From Phycisphaerae bacterium (GTDB lineage: Bacteria; Planctomycetota; Phycisphaerae; SM23-33), in assembly GCA_003551645.1 (NCBI GenBank), contig PUND01000043.1, forward strand, positions 1 through 57,322: a stretch of DNA of 57,322 bases. Reading direction: 5' to 3'. A program made the translations under genes and the position numbers. Of the stretch, positions 1 through 9,501 are shown in pieces. The first letter of the stretch is position 1, and each line of letters begins with the position of its first letter. The notes below the pieces were generated by a model. It saw only the letters and a list, made by a program, of their open reading frames with translations. It ran no database searches and was not told the DNA's origin.

Positions 1-543
1 AAGCTCGTGCAGGTCGCGCAGGAAGTCCGCACACCACAGCGCCGCCCGCTTGCCCACGGTCGTAAGCTGCGCCGGCTGGTAGTGCGTCCATGCCAGGCAC
101 GGCAGGTCGCGGTGCTCGGCCGCGAAGTAGGCCAGTGCATCCACCACGCCGGCAAGCTCCGCCGTCAGCAGCGACAGCGCCTCGCGCATCAGGATGATGT
201 CGGTGTTGCAGCCGACGAACTGGCTGGTCGCGCCGAGGTGTATGACCGGCCTGGCCGCCGGAGCCGCATCCGCGAAGGCGTGTATGTGCGCCATCACATC
301 GTGGCGGAACTTGCCCTCGTACCGTTCGGCCGCCTCGAAGTCGATATCGTCCAGGTGCTCTCGCATCTGGCGGAGCTGCTCGTCGGATATGTCCAGCCCA
401 AGCTCCCGTTGCGATTCCGCCAGCGCCAGCCACAGCCGCCGCCAGGTGGAGAACTTCCGCATATCGCCGAACAATTCCCGCATCGCCCGCCCGGCGTAGC
501 GGGTCTCGAACGGGCTTATGTATGTCTGTCGTCGCTCGTCCAT
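1..543 (-). CDS. purB: adenylosuccinate lyase, N-terminal part (runs off the window edge)
   Basis: Reverse-strand translation MDERRQTYISPFETRYAG...HLGATSQFVGCNTDIILMREALSLL...WTHYQPAQLTTVGKRAALW has PurB motifs (HLGATS, THYQPAQ.TTVGKR). Confidence 0.9.
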   Translation of the reverse strand, partial: MDERRQTYISPFETRYAGRAMRELFGDMRKFSTWRRLWLALAESQRELGLDISDEQLRQMREHLDDIDFEAAERYEGKFRHDVMAHIHAFADAAPAARPVIHLGATSQFVGCNTDIILMREALSLLTAELAGVVDALAYFAAEHRDLPCLAWTHYQPAQLTTVGKRAALWCADFLRDLHEL

Positions 544-598
544 GTCGGCATTATACTACGGGGCCTTGGCCGCCGCGGCAATACGCCTGAGGGGGCTG

Positions 599-1048
599 CT
601 ATCTGACGAACTTGATGGACCACGGATAGCGGAACCACTCTCCCCTGTTCGCGCTGAAGGTTCCAATCAGGCCATAAACCCAGTCCAGCACCGCCAATCC
701 GAGGAGGGCCACCGGAGCCAGACATATAAACCCGAACCCCAGGGCCGCACCCACGGCGAAACCGATCATCAGCGTCAACTGCCAGTTAAGGGCTTCCTTT
801 CCCTGATCGGCCACGAACGGCCTTTCGTCCTTCATCACCAGCCAGAGTATCAGCGGAGCGATGAATCCCGTCAGCAATCCCAGGAGGTGACAGAGCATAC
901 CCAGTGTCCTGTCCTCCTGAGACACCGGCCCGGTCATCGGCGCGGGCGGCTCCGGCCGCGGAGGAGGAGGCGGCTCCGGCGGCGGGGGAGGCGGCCGAGT
1001 CGGACCTTCATTCGGAGGGTCAGTTCCCGTCATGGCCGTTTCCTTCAC
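599..1048 (-). CDS. DUF4870-like small membrane protein (paralogue 1)
   Basis: RTLGMLCHLLGLLTGFIAPLILWLVMKDERPFVADQGKEALNWQ...GEWFRYPWSIKFVR with Pro-rich N terminus. Confidence 0.8.
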   Translation of the reverse strand: MKETAMTGTDPPNEGPTRPPPPPPEPPPPPRPEPPAPMTGPVSQEDRTLGMLCHLLGLLTGFIAPLILWLVMKDERPFVADQGKEALNWQLTLMIGFAVGAALGFGFICLAPVALLGLAVLDWVYGLIGTFSANRGEWFRYPWSIKFVR

Positions 1049-1524
1049 TCACCAGGGCGTTGCGTCTGTTCCCGCCTGTCATTTCCTCCCGAAAACGGGT
1101 AGCGGAACCACTCGCCCTGACTGGCCTTCACCGATGCGATGACCACATACGTAATGTTAACAGCGGCCAGGGCGAGCATCACGACAAAGCCGAGCAGAAA
1201 CGGGCCAGCCGCGCCCACCGCGGACACGACCATCAGCGCGCCGACAACAAGTGAAACCACCGTCACCAATACCTGCCATCTGAGCGATTCCCTGCCCTGG
1301 TCGTCCACGAACGCGCTTCGCTCCTTGTGCGTCAGCCAGATGACAAGGGGGCCGATGATGTTGCCGAACGGCACCGCCGAACCGCCCATGGCCAGGATGT
1401 GACAGAGCATGCCCATCGTCCTGTCCTGGGATGTCAGTTCCTGACCCGGCGGTGGAGGGGGCGCATCCGGATGGTCCGGCCCCGCCGGCGGAGGGACATC
1501 CTGCCGAGGTGCGTTCGCCGTCAT
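1045..1524 (-). CDS. DUF4870-like small membrane protein (paralogue 2)
   Basis: RTMGMLCHILAMGGSAVPFGNIIGPLVIWLTHKERSAFVDDQGRESLRWQ...GEWFRYPF; overlaps paralogue 1 by 4 nt. Confidence 0.78.
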   Translation of the reverse strand: MTANAPRQDVPPPAGPDHPDAPPPPPGQELTSQDRTMGMLCHILAMGGSAVPFGNIIGPLVIWLTHKERSAFVDDQGRESLRWQVLVTVVSLVVGALMVVSAVGAAGPFLLGFVVMLALAAVNITYVVIASVKASQGEWFRYPFSGGNDRREQTQRPGE

Positions 1525-1701
1525 GGTCGTCTCCCTTCACCGGCTCGTGCGGTTACGCACTAAGGCGCTGCGACCACGGCAGGGAGTAATTCCGCCCTGC
1601 TAACCGAAATGGGCAGCACGGGCCGCCGCGCATCCGCCGGGATCCCCTGTCCCGACGTCCCGCGGCGGCCGTGCGAATACTCGTCGCGGAACCGCCCGGG
1701 C

Positions 1702-2178
1702 CTACTTGATGAACTTAATAGACCACGGATAGCGGAACCACTCGCCGCGGTTGGCCTTCATCGTGCCGATTATGCCGTAGATGACCGCCAGGATCCAGAC
1801 GACCGCGTAGAGGACGAACCCAATACATACGAACGTAAGCGCGCTGCTGATGATGTAGCCGATAAGCAGCGTTATCTGCCAGTTCAGCGCTTCCTTGCCC
1901 TGGTCATTCACGAACGGCTGATCATCCTTCTTGATAAGCCAGATGACCAGCGGGCCGATGAAGCCGGTGAATATACCGAGAAGGTGGGCGAGCATGCCCA
2001 TTGTGCGCGCATCCTTGGGCACTTCGCCGCCGGCCTGCGCCTCGGCGCCCGGCGATGGCGGCTGACCTTCGGCCGGGGGCTGCTCTGGCTGCTGGGGTTC
2101 CTGCTGCGGCTGCTGGGGGCCTTCGTTACCGGGGCTGTTTTGCGTCATTGATGTTTCCTTTCGCTGACCACCGCGCAA
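1702..2178 (-). CDS. DUF4870-like small membrane protein (paralogue 3)
   Basis: RTMGMLAHLLGIFTGFIGPLVIWLIKKDDQPFVNDQGKEALNWQ...GEWFRYPWSIKFIK. Confidence 0.8.
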   Translation of the reverse strand: MRGGQRKETSMTQNSPGNEGPQQPQQEPQQPEQPPAEGQPPSPGAEAQAGGEVPKDARTMGMLAHLLGIFTGFIGPLVIWLIKKDDQPFVNDQGKEALNWQITLLIGYIISSALTFVCIGFVLYAVVWILAVIYGIIGTMKANRGEWFRYPWSIKFIK

Positions 2179-2437
2179 TTCGACTACCCGACCCGACGCG
2201 AGCCGGGCGCATAACGGGTTACGCGAGACATCCTATGCCTGTATCGGCCGTAATGAAAGACAAGACCACAGGATTTCGGCTTTTTTTGCGCGCGCGGTCA
2301 ACGGATCGCACGGTCGCAGGCACGGAAACCCGCCCGCGCATTGCTTGCGCCGATGCAATGCGATGGCGTCAACGATGGCCCGCTATCCTGGATTGCGTGT
2401 CGGGGGCGGGGATTTAACTGCGCATTGACCGAGACCG

Positions 2438-2818
2438 TCACCACGTGCTCGTCGGGCTGAGGAGCTTCACCACCCAAGCCAGCAACAGTATGCCAACCCA
2501 GACCCAGGACAGGCGTTTGCCCGCATGACCCCCGCGGACTGCCAGACAAATCGTAAACGCCGTCAACCCCAGGATTGGAATGGTCATAGGGTTGTAATAC
2601 AGCGATCCGCGCAGATCGCCACGCATCAGCGCCTGCAGACTGCGCGTTCCGCCTGTGGTTGGACTCGGAAAGCCCGTAGTCGCCGTAAGTATCGACGGCG
2701 GCACACGCCACCTGGCAATGTGATAAACATTCCAGACCAGGTAGAACGCTACCATGGCGGCTGCAAAGGCGGTCGCCACACGACGACGAGTTCGGCGCCA
2801 TCTCAGGCGCACAGGCAT
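2438..2818 (-). CDS. DUF2752-like membrane protein
   Basis: GFPSPTTGGTRSLQALMRGDLRGSLYYNPMTIPILGL resembles the DUF2752 core (PTTGxTRA..RGD...NPL). Confidence 0.65.
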   Translation of the reverse strand: MPVRLRWRRTRRRVATAFAAAMVAFYLVWNVYHIARWRVPPSILTATTGFPSPTTGGTRSLQALMRGDLRGSLYYNPMTIPILGLTAFTICLAVRGGHAGKRLSWVWVGILLLAWVVKLLSPTSTW

Positions 2819-2821
2819 CGG

Positions 2822-2959
2822 TCAGGTCTTGCTCGCCTTACAACCGTCAAGAACCCAGGGCAGCCAGCACAGCGGCAGACAGACAAGCAGCAAAACGATG
2901 AACAGGATGAAACCGCCCTTGTTAAGCCCCAGTGCAAATTCCTCGTTTGCTTCGCTCAT
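2822..2959 (-). CDS. small single-pass membrane protein (45 aa), not in supplied ORF track
   Basis: Reverse-strand reading MSEANEEFALGLNKGGFILFIVLLLVCLPLCWLPWVLDGCKASKT*, directly upstream of the DUF2752 gene. Confidence 0.6.
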   Translation of the reverse strand: MSEANEEFALGLNKGGFILFIVLLLVCLPLCWLPWVLDGCKASKT

Positions 2960-3334
2960 AGCTCGCTCCTTCGACTCTGACAATGCGTACATTACCCGGA
3001 CAGTGACGATGATCGTCCCTGCCGCATTGGTCCGGGCTTTCTCAGGTGGGCTTGCCCGGCTACGGCAGCGGGAGATTTCGGACGAACTTTAAGCTCACGC
3101 ATTAGTTGCGCCAAGCTAAATCCGTGCGAAATATTTATTTTGTCCGCTCTGTGTTTCGCCCCCCGTTTTCTGCGCGCGCGGTCAGCGAGTCGCACCCCGG
3201 TCCGTCGCAAAAAAGCGCGTTTTTTTTAGCCCACTGTTCGGCTTGGCTTAGCCGGTCTCCCTCCGGCGACCGGCAAGACCTGCGCGCGCACGTTCCGGCC
3301 GACGGCCGAAAAGGCGAGGACGGAACAATTAACA

Positions 3335-4933
3335 ATGCCCTTCGAAACAGACAACCTCGCCACCGACGGCCGCGAAGCAATCGACGCCGACTACCTCGAT
3401 TACCTTCTTCAGCGGCAGGACGACGACGCCCGACGTTACCGCCGTCTGTGGGAGTACTTCCGTAATCCGCTCCGGCCGGTGGCCGGCATCTCGGCCCGCG
3501 CGGCCAACGCCGCCAGCCGGCCATACGTCGAGGCCCAGGAGTCCGGCCTGCCCGCACGCATCACCGGCGTCCGCCGCGTCGGCTCCCGCGAGGAGGTGCC
3601 GGACCTGCGACGAAAGGAAGTCGTCATCGAGAACGACATCGGCTGGCGAATCCAGACGATGATCGACTTCTTGTTCCCCCGCTGCCCGACGCTCCGCTCG
3701 CTGGCGGGCGAGGAGCCGCTGGCGGAGACCATCGAGCAGGTCCTGGGTGTCCTGCTCGACGCCAACGGGGGCGTGCGGCTGCTGCAAGAGCTTGCCCTTT
3801 TCGGAGCCGTTTACGGCTTCGTTGACGTTGCCCTCCGAACCCCGGCCGATGCCGCGGAAACCGCGCTCGCCGCCGCGAAGTCCGCGGATTCGCCGTCGCC
3901 GCCCGCCTCCTCCGACGCGACGGCGCATCGGCCGGGCACTCCTTCCCCGCAGGCCCGCAGGCGGGCGATGGAGGCGGCCGCATCGCTCCGTCTGGAGCCG
4001 ATTGAGGCGCCCCGAGTCGTGCCGGTGCTGGACGAGGACGATTACAGCCGCGTCCGGCTGTGGGTTCAGAAGTACCACAAGCACCCGCCGCGCATGGACC
4101 GCTCGCTTCGCCGGCGGCTGCCGCTGCCGTGGACAACCAAAACGTCCGAGGCGCCGGCGGAGGTCGAGGTGGTGGAGGTACTCTCGCCGACCTGGTGGCA
4201 GCGATACGAGGACCGCCGCCTGGTCGCCGAAGGCCCGAACCCGCTCAACCGGCTGCCGGTGGTCCACGTGCAGAACCTCTCGCTTCCGGCGAGCTACGCC
4301 GGTTTGAGCGACGTCGAGCCGATGGTCCCGCTGCAGGATGAGCTGAACACACGGCTCAGCGACCGGGCGCACCGGGTGACGTATCAGTCCTTCAAGATGT
4401 ACCTGGGCAAGGGCATCGACGACTTCCTCGAGCGACCCGTCGGGCCGGGACAGATGTGGGCGACCGAGAACCTCGAGGCCGGCATCGAGGAGTTCGGCTC
4501 CGACGCCGACGCCCCCGGCGAGACCGCGCACATCGAGCAGGTCCGCGAGGCGCTGGACAAGGTCTCCGGCGTCACGCCGCTGGCCGCGGGGCTTATCCGA
4601 GGGAACGTCGGACACCTCACCAGCGCCACCGCCCTGAAGGTGGTCCTCGGCGGGCTTCTGGCGCGGACCGCCCGCAAGCGGCTGACTTACGGCGAGGGAC
4701 TGGCCCGGCTGGCGGAACTGGCGCTGGCCTGGCTGGACCGTCGCGGCGTACTGCGGACCAGGCCCGAGGACAGGCGTATCGAGGTCCACTGGCCAAGCCC
4801 GCTGCCGACCGACGAGGCGGAACAGCTCCGCAACGCGCAGATAAAGGCCCGGCTCGGAGTCCCGCGCGAAAGGATTCTCACAGAGCTGGGATACGACGAC
4901 CACACCGAGCAGACAGAACGGACCAACACGTGA
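3335..4933 (+). CDS. phage portal protein (SPP1 gp6-like)
   Basis: KEVVIENDIGWRIQTMIDFLF...LQDELNTRLSDRAHRVTYQSFKMYLGKGIDDF...VGPGQMWATENLEAG; precedes scaffold-like and capsid genes. Confidence 0.8.
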   Translation: MPFETDNLATDGREAIDADYLDYLLQRQDDDARRYRRLWEYFRNPLRPVAGISARAANAASRPYVEAQESGLPARITGVRRVGSREEVPDLRRKEVVIENDIGWRIQTMIDFLFPRCPTLRSLAGEEPLAETIEQVLGVLLDANGGVRLLQELALFGAVYGFVDVALRTPADAAETALAAAKSADSPSPPASSDATAHRPGTPSPQARRRAMEAAASLRLEPIEAPRVVPVLDEDDYSRVRLWVQKYHKHPPRMDRSLRRRLPLPWTTKTSEAPAEVEVVEVLSPTWWQRYEDRRLVAEGPNPLNRLPVVHVQNLSLPASYAGLSDVEPMVPLQDELNTRLSDRAHRVTYQSFKMYLGKGIDDFLERPVGPGQMWATENLEAGIEEFGSDADAPGETAHIEQVREALDKVSGVTPLAAGLIRGNVGHLTSATALKVVLGGLLARTARKRLTYGEGLARLAELALAWLDRRGVLRTRPEDRRIEVHWPSPLPTDEAEQLRNAQIKARLGVPRERILTELGYDDHTEQTERTNT

Positions 4934-4944
4934 GAGGACAGGAT

Positions 4945-5556
4945 ATGTCAGAGCACACAGCCGATCAGCCCCGGCCGGACGATTCGCGGACCGGCGACGA
5001 CACCACTTCCGTGGCGGCCGAGACAACCGCCGCGGACTCAGCCGACGCCAAGCTCGTCCCGGTGGGCGAGTCCATCAAGTACCGCCGCCGCGCCCAGCAG
5101 GCCGAGGGCCGATGCCGGGAGCTGGAGCGGAAGCTCCAGGACCTTGAGTCGCAACTGACACGCGGTCGAGACGAGGTGGCCGCCGCCGAGGCCCGGCGCG
5201 ACGAGGCGGCCGCACACGCCACCCGGCTGGAGAACCGGCTGGGGGTCGAGCGCAAGCTTGCCGAGGCCGGGGCCGTGGATATCGAGGCGGCGTCGCTGCT
5301 GCTGTCGCGCCGAGCGGACCTCGACGAGCCGCTGGAAGACGAGCAACTCGACCGTCACGTCGAACAACTGCTGCTGGACAAGCCATTCCTGACGGCCTCC
5401 GCCGACCTGCCGGCTCAGACCGCATCGGCCCGGCCGAGTGAACACGCCACCGCCGGCGACCTGGCACGCGCCGCCAGGCGGGCCGTAAGCAGCGGCGACC
5501 GGCGGGACATCGCCGAGTACCTGCGACTGCGACGCACCGCGGAAGCCAACGACTAG
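4945..5556 (+). CDS. scaffold-like coiled-coil phage protein
   Basis: In-frame ATG at 4945 inside the longer ORF; charged coiled-coil (QQAEGRCRELERKLQDLESQLTRGRDEVAAAEARR) between portal and capsid. Confidence 0.6.
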   Translation: MSEHTADQPRPDDSRTGDDTTSVAAETTAADSADAKLVPVGESIKYRRRAQQAEGRCRELERKLQDLESQLTRGRDEVAAAEARRDEAAAHATRLENRLGVERKLAEAGAVDIEAASLLLSRRADLDEPLEDEQLDRHVEQLLLDKPFLTASADLPAQTASARPSEHATAGDLARAARRAVSSGDRRDIAEYLRLRRTAEAND

Positions 5557-5625
5557 CCGCGCCGCCGAAGATCGGCCGGCGCAGACAACCACACGCGAAC
5601 CCCAACACAAGGAGACAAAGCAACC

Positions 5626-6786
5626 ATGGCATTTACTGGAAAGGCAACCTACTCCGCCGGGGCCGACCTGCCGGAGATAGCCGAGGACGTAGCCGACATC
5701 GTCAGCATCGTCTCGCCCTATGAGACACCCCTGCTGGACCGGCTGGGCGACCCGACCCGGGCCGCGACCAGCACCTTCCACGAGTGGCTGGAAGATGAGC
5801 TTCTGCCCAACACCGACGCCACCGACGACGGCAACTGGACCGACCCCACGAACCAAAACACCTTCGGAGTCGCACACACCGACCGTTTCCGCGTGGGCGA
5901 CCAGATTCGCGCCGCCGGAAGCGATGAGCTGATGATGGTAACTGAGGTCGATACCGGCGCCGGGGAGATCACCGTCACCCGCGGCTACGGCGGCACGACA
6001 CCGGAGGACCTCTCCGACGGCCTGACGCTGCACATCCTCGGCAACGCCGCCCTCGAAGGCGACGACTCCCCTGCCGCCCGCTTCACCACCCGCACCCGAA
6101 AGGGCAACTGGACGCAGATATTCACAGCCGGCATCCGCATCAGCGGCTCGGAGCTTGCCGCCCGCAAGATCGCCGTCGCCGACGAGCTGGACTACCAGAA
6201 GCAGGAGCGGCTGCGCGAGCTTCTGCGCGACCTGGAGAACACGGTCGTCAACGGAACCGCCCCGACGGCCGATCAGCAGGGATCGGCAACCGTCCGCAGA
6301 ACCATGCGTGGCATCCTGCCGGCGCTTACCGGCAACATCTTTCTGCCCGGCGAGGACGGCTTCCCCGCCGAGGCCAACCTCACCGAGGAGCAGCTCAACC
6401 TCGCCCTGAGGCGGATATGGGAACAGTCCGCCAGCCGCATCGACACCATCGTCGTCAACGGCCACCAGAAGCGCCGCATCAACGGCTTTATCACCAGCAC
6501 CCGCGCCTACGGGCCTGAGGATGTGGCCTTCCGCGACCTGGTGAGTACCTACGAGAGCGACTTCGGCGTCTGCCGCGTGGTGCTGTGTCGGCACATGCCG
6601 GCCGATGCGGTCCTGCTGCTGGACAGCTCGCGCATCGATGTGCTGCCGCTGGCCGGACGCAGCTTCCACTACAAGCCGCTGGCGACCACCGGCGACTACG
6701 AGAGCGGCGAGGTCATCGGCGAATACACCGTCGAGCTTCGCAACGAGAACGCACACGGGGTCATCAAGTCGCTGTCCGCCGCGTAG
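5626..6786 (+). CDS. major capsid protein, SU10/DUF5309-like
   Basis: DIVSIVSPYETPLLDRLGDPTRAATSTFHEWLEDEL...FTAGIRISGSELAARKIAVADELDYQKQERLRELLRDLENTVVNG; RBS ggaga upstream. Confidence 0.82.
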   Translation: MAFTGKATYSAGADLPEIAEDVADIVSIVSPYETPLLDRLGDPTRAATSTFHEWLEDELLPNTDATDDGNWTDPTNQNTFGVAHTDRFRVGDQIRAAGSDELMMVTEVDTGAGEITVTRGYGGTTPEDLSDGLTLHILGNAALEGDDSPAARFTTRTRKGNWTQIFTAGIRISGSELAARKIAVADELDYQKQERLRELLRDLENTVVNGTAPTADQQGSATVRRTMRGILPALTGNIFLPGEDGFPAEANLTEEQLNLALRRIWEQSASRIDTIVVNGHQKRRINGFITSTRAYGPEDVAFRDLVSTYESDFGVCRVVLCRHMPADAVLLLDSSRIDVLPLAGRSFHYKPLATTGDYESGEVIGEYTVELRNENAHGVIKSLSAA

Positions 6787-6796
6787 CACCCGTCAC

Positions 6797-6877
6797 CCCG
6801 GCGCCCGCCGAAGGCGCCGGGCCTGCCCCGCCCCACTGCAAATCGCGACCGAATAAATGGCAGGCCGCGGGCGGGGC
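6797..6877 (+). terminator. two tandem GC hairpins 3' of the capsid gene (attenuator or mRNA-stability element)
   Basis: CCCGGCGCC(6797-6805)/GGCGCCGGG(6813-6821), then GCCCCGCCC(6825-6833)/GGGCGGGGC(6869-6877); no clear U-tract. Confidence 0.45.
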
Positions 6878-6927
6878 GGACCCGGAACCTTCGGCCGACA
6901 AAGCCATCAAAACCTGGAGCACCGACC

Positions 6928-7578
6928 ATGAGACGATTCTGCCAAGACCGAGACCTGCTGGCCGTCGAGCCGGTGATGTTCCTGGGCGGCGGATTTCCCG
7001 CCCGTGTGCCCGCACGCGGGGAAGACGCTGAGTTCAGCGGCACAACCTTCACCTCGGCCGCGAGCGACTTCCACGCCGCCGGTGTGGCCCCGGGCATGGT
7101 CCTGACCGTCTATGCCGCCACGCCGTCGGAGGGGCTGGCCCTGGAGATAATCTCGGTGGACTCGACCACCACGCTGACGGTTTCTGTTCTGCGGGCGTCC
7201 ATCGAGGATGAGCCGGTCGCTCCGCCCGCCGACGGTGAGAAATTCCACATCCGATCATACGACGTGCGGATATCCCGCGTATCGGAAGCACTCGCCGAGA
7301 CGCTGCGCCGGATGTCCGAGGCGGCAGGCATCTCGGCGGCCCACTTTTCGGACTCTTCGCAACTGACCGCCACGACGTGCTACGGCGTGCTGGCCGAGTG
7401 CTTCACCGCGCGGTCGGCCGGCGGGTCGGCCGACGACGCCAACTGGATAAAGGCCCGCCACTATCGCGAGCTGTTCCGCTCGTCGCGGCTGGGGCTGCGG
7501 CTGGCGGTGGACATCGACGGCGACTGCGTCGCCGAGCGTACCCGCACGCTCGGCAACATCCTGCTGAGGAGGACGTAG
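6928..7578 (+). CDS. phage head-tail connector-like protein
   Basis: Position right after the capsid gene, ~216 aa, co-oriented; no diagnostic motif. Confidence 0.45.
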   Translation: MRRFCQDRDLLAVEPVMFLGGGFPARVPARGEDAEFSGTTFTSAASDFHAAGVAPGMVLTVYAATPSEGLALEIISVDSTTTLTVSVLRASIEDEPVAPPADGEKFHIRSYDVRISRVSEALAETLRRMSEAAGISAAHFSDSSQLTATTCYGVLAECFTARSAGGSADDANWIKARHYRELFRSSRLGLRLAVDIDGDCVAERTRTLGNILLRRT

Positions 7579-7580
7579 CG

Positions 7581-8015
7581 GTGGCCGGCGTCGCGAAGAC
7601 CGTTCTTGACTCGATAGTGCAGTCCCTCCGTTCGGAGGCCGGTCCATCGGGACTGGCGGTTGTGATCGCGGGCGAGTCGGCCGATGAAACGGCCGTGCCG
7701 CGGGCGAACGTTCTGTACCGGGGCTGCGACGCCTTCGAGCCGGACGACTCGCCCGCCGGCGGATGGTTGCGGCTGCGTTATCGCGTCGAGGTTCGCACCC
7801 GCTGCGATGGTGCGGCTTCCGGCCTCGGCCGGGCGGCCGAGCTTGCGGAATCCGCCGTCGTCGCCCTGCTGGCCGACCCGTACCGGGGCGGCGTATGCGC
7901 GGACCTGCCGGTCGGCAGGGCCACGGAGATAGGGCGGGTGGAGGTGCTCACGCAGCTTCGCCGCCCGGAAGCCGGCGTGGCGCTTGAGGTCCGCTGTCAC
8001 GTGGAGGAAAGCTGA
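7581..8015 (+). CDS. phage structural protein, tail-completion/terminator-like
   Basis: GTG start 3 nt after the previous stop, 144 aa; position-based call. Confidence 0.4.
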   Translation: MAGVAKTVLDSIVQSLRSEAGPSGLAVVIAGESADETAVPRANVLYRGCDAFEPDDSPAGGWLRLRYRVEVRTRCDGAASGLGRAAELAESAVVALLADPYRGGVCADLPVGRATEIGRVEVLTQLRRPEAGVALEVRCHVEES

Positions 8016-8422
8016 TGGGTCGCTACACTCGCATCGGCTCCGTGGAGTTCGACTCGTCTCCGTTGCCGCTGCCGGTGTCTGTGCGGGTGTCGCGCCGGGC
8101 CGAACCGCTGCCGGCGTCCGGGGACAACCACGCATTCGCCACCAGCGTCGAAACCGCCACGCCCGTTTTCTCGGCGGAGGTTCGCATTCGTGACACCTCG
8201 GCCGCCGAGCAACTTGACCTCGGGCAAAGGGGCGACCTGGGCTTCACAGTCCGCGCGGCCGAGCAGGACAAGCCCCACAGGAGGGTCACGCTCAAAGGCG
8301 CCGTGCTGCTGGCGGTGGAGCTGGCATACGAGCAGACCGAGGCGGCGGACGCGACGCTGCGGTTCGTCGCCGAGGCCGAGACCGGCTCGCAGGAGCCGTT
8401 TAGCGCGGGAGACCAGCCATGA
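8015..8422 (+). CDS. phage structural protein (tail-tube-like by position)
   Basis: TGATG overlap with upstream gene. Confidence 0.4.
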   Translation: MGRYTRIGSVEFDSSPLPLPVSVRVSRRAEPLPASGDNHAFATSVETATPVFSAEVRIRDTSAAEQLDLGQRGDLGFTVRAAEQDKPHRRVTLKGAVLLAVELAYEQTEAADATLRFVAEAETGSQEPFSAGDQP

Positions 8423-8784
8423 GTTCGTTCGGCGGCAGTAACCTGTTCGGCTCCGGCCCGCACTCCATTCGTCCGTGTTCGTGGGGGCGGTCGCAACAGC
8501 GGCGCGGCTTCGACGCCCTGGACGGCGAGGTGGTGCTGGACGACGGGCTTCGCGGCCGAACCATCGAACAGACCGGCCGACTCCGGGCATCCACCGCATC
8601 GGCCCTGCAGACGCTGATTGAGGACATCGAGCAGCTCATAGACGGGCGGACGCATACGCTGCTGGACAATCACAGCCACGTTTACCCCAACGTGATGCTC
8701 CAGAGCTTCGAGCCGCGGACCCCCATCCAGAAGGGCCGGTCGTACTGGTGCGACTACACGGCCCGCTACCTGCAACTGCCATGA
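8419..8784 (+). CDS. phage structural protein
   Basis: 4-nt overlap with upstream gene, co-oriented. Confidence 0.4.
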   Translation: MSSFGGSNLFGSGPHSIRPCSWGRSQQRRGFDALDGEVVLDDGLRGRTIEQTGRLRASTASALQTLIEDIEQLIDGRTHTLLDNHSHVYPNVMLQSFEPRTPIQKGRSYWCDYTARYLQLP

Positions 8785-9500
8785 CCGGCCAATTCACAAC
8801 CGAAGGAATCGACGGGCTTTCCGCCCTGCCGCGGGCCGTGCCGCCGGGCTGGCGCGTGAGGTTCCGCTCGAAGCACGCGGGCATGGCGCATCAGCTCTAC
8901 GTCAACGGCCGGCTCGCCGACTGGACCGACACCACCGACCGGCGAAGCTTCACGCTGGACGACTACGGCCCGTGCGAGTTGACGGTCGCGGCCGTGGCCC
9001 CGCGCGAAAGGGCTACGGACTTCTCGCACCTCCTGCCGGATGAGGTCCGCCGTCCGGCGTGGGTCTTCGAGGCGGCTATCCCGCGTGGGACCGACCTGGG
9101 CCGGTCGGACCGCATCGAGGCGACGATCGTCGGCGAAGCCGGGCCGATCGCATCCTTCGAGGCCTGGCCGGAGCACATCCGCCGATGGGCCTGGGGTGAG
9201 GACCGCTTCGGCAAGGGCGGTTTCGGCTACGACGGCTCGCTCGCGCCCGGTGCCGGGTTGGGTGCGTTCGGGGCCGGGGCGTTCGGTATGGACGCGGATG
9301 TAATCCGACTGCGGATGCCCATCCCGGCGACGGGCGAGCACGAAATCACCATCCGCAGCGTAAGCGACAAAGGCCCCGCAGCCGAGTTGCCCCCGATTCA
9401 GTTCATCTCCGCACCGCCTCCGGCTGCGCCAGAGTCGATAGCCGTCGCCGCTTACGACAACCAGACCCAGACAGTAACCCTGCAAATCCAGAGAGGTTGA
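8781..9500 (+). CDS. phage structural protein with Gly-rich GEDRFGKGGFGYD...GLGAFGAGAFGMDAD segment
   Basis: ATGA overlap with upstream gene; start at 8781 preferred over 8748. Confidence 0.45.
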   Translation: MTGQFTTEGIDGLSALPRAVPPGWRVRFRSKHAGMAHQLYVNGRLADWTDTTDRRSFTLDDYGPCELTVAAVAPRERATDFSHLLPDEVRRPAWVFEAAIPRGTDLGRSDRIEATIVGEAGPIASFEAWPEHIRRWAWGEDRFGKGGFGYDGSLAPGAGLGAFGAGAFGMDADVIRLRMPIPATGEHEITIRSVSDKGPAAELPPIQFISAPPPAAPESIAVAAYDNQTQTVTLQIQRG

Positions 9501-9501
9501 C

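Noticed and set aside
7-606. 199-aa + strand ORF at the window start
   Set aside because: Antisense to a clear PurB reading frame.
3329-5026. 565-aa minus-strand ORF over the portal gene
   Set aside because: Antisense shadow of high-GC coding DNA; the + strand has a coherent portal protein and operon context.
5038-6789. 583-aa minus-strand ORF over scaffold and capsid genes
   Set aside because: Antisense frame with low-complexity composition; the + strand capsid has clear family features and an RBS.
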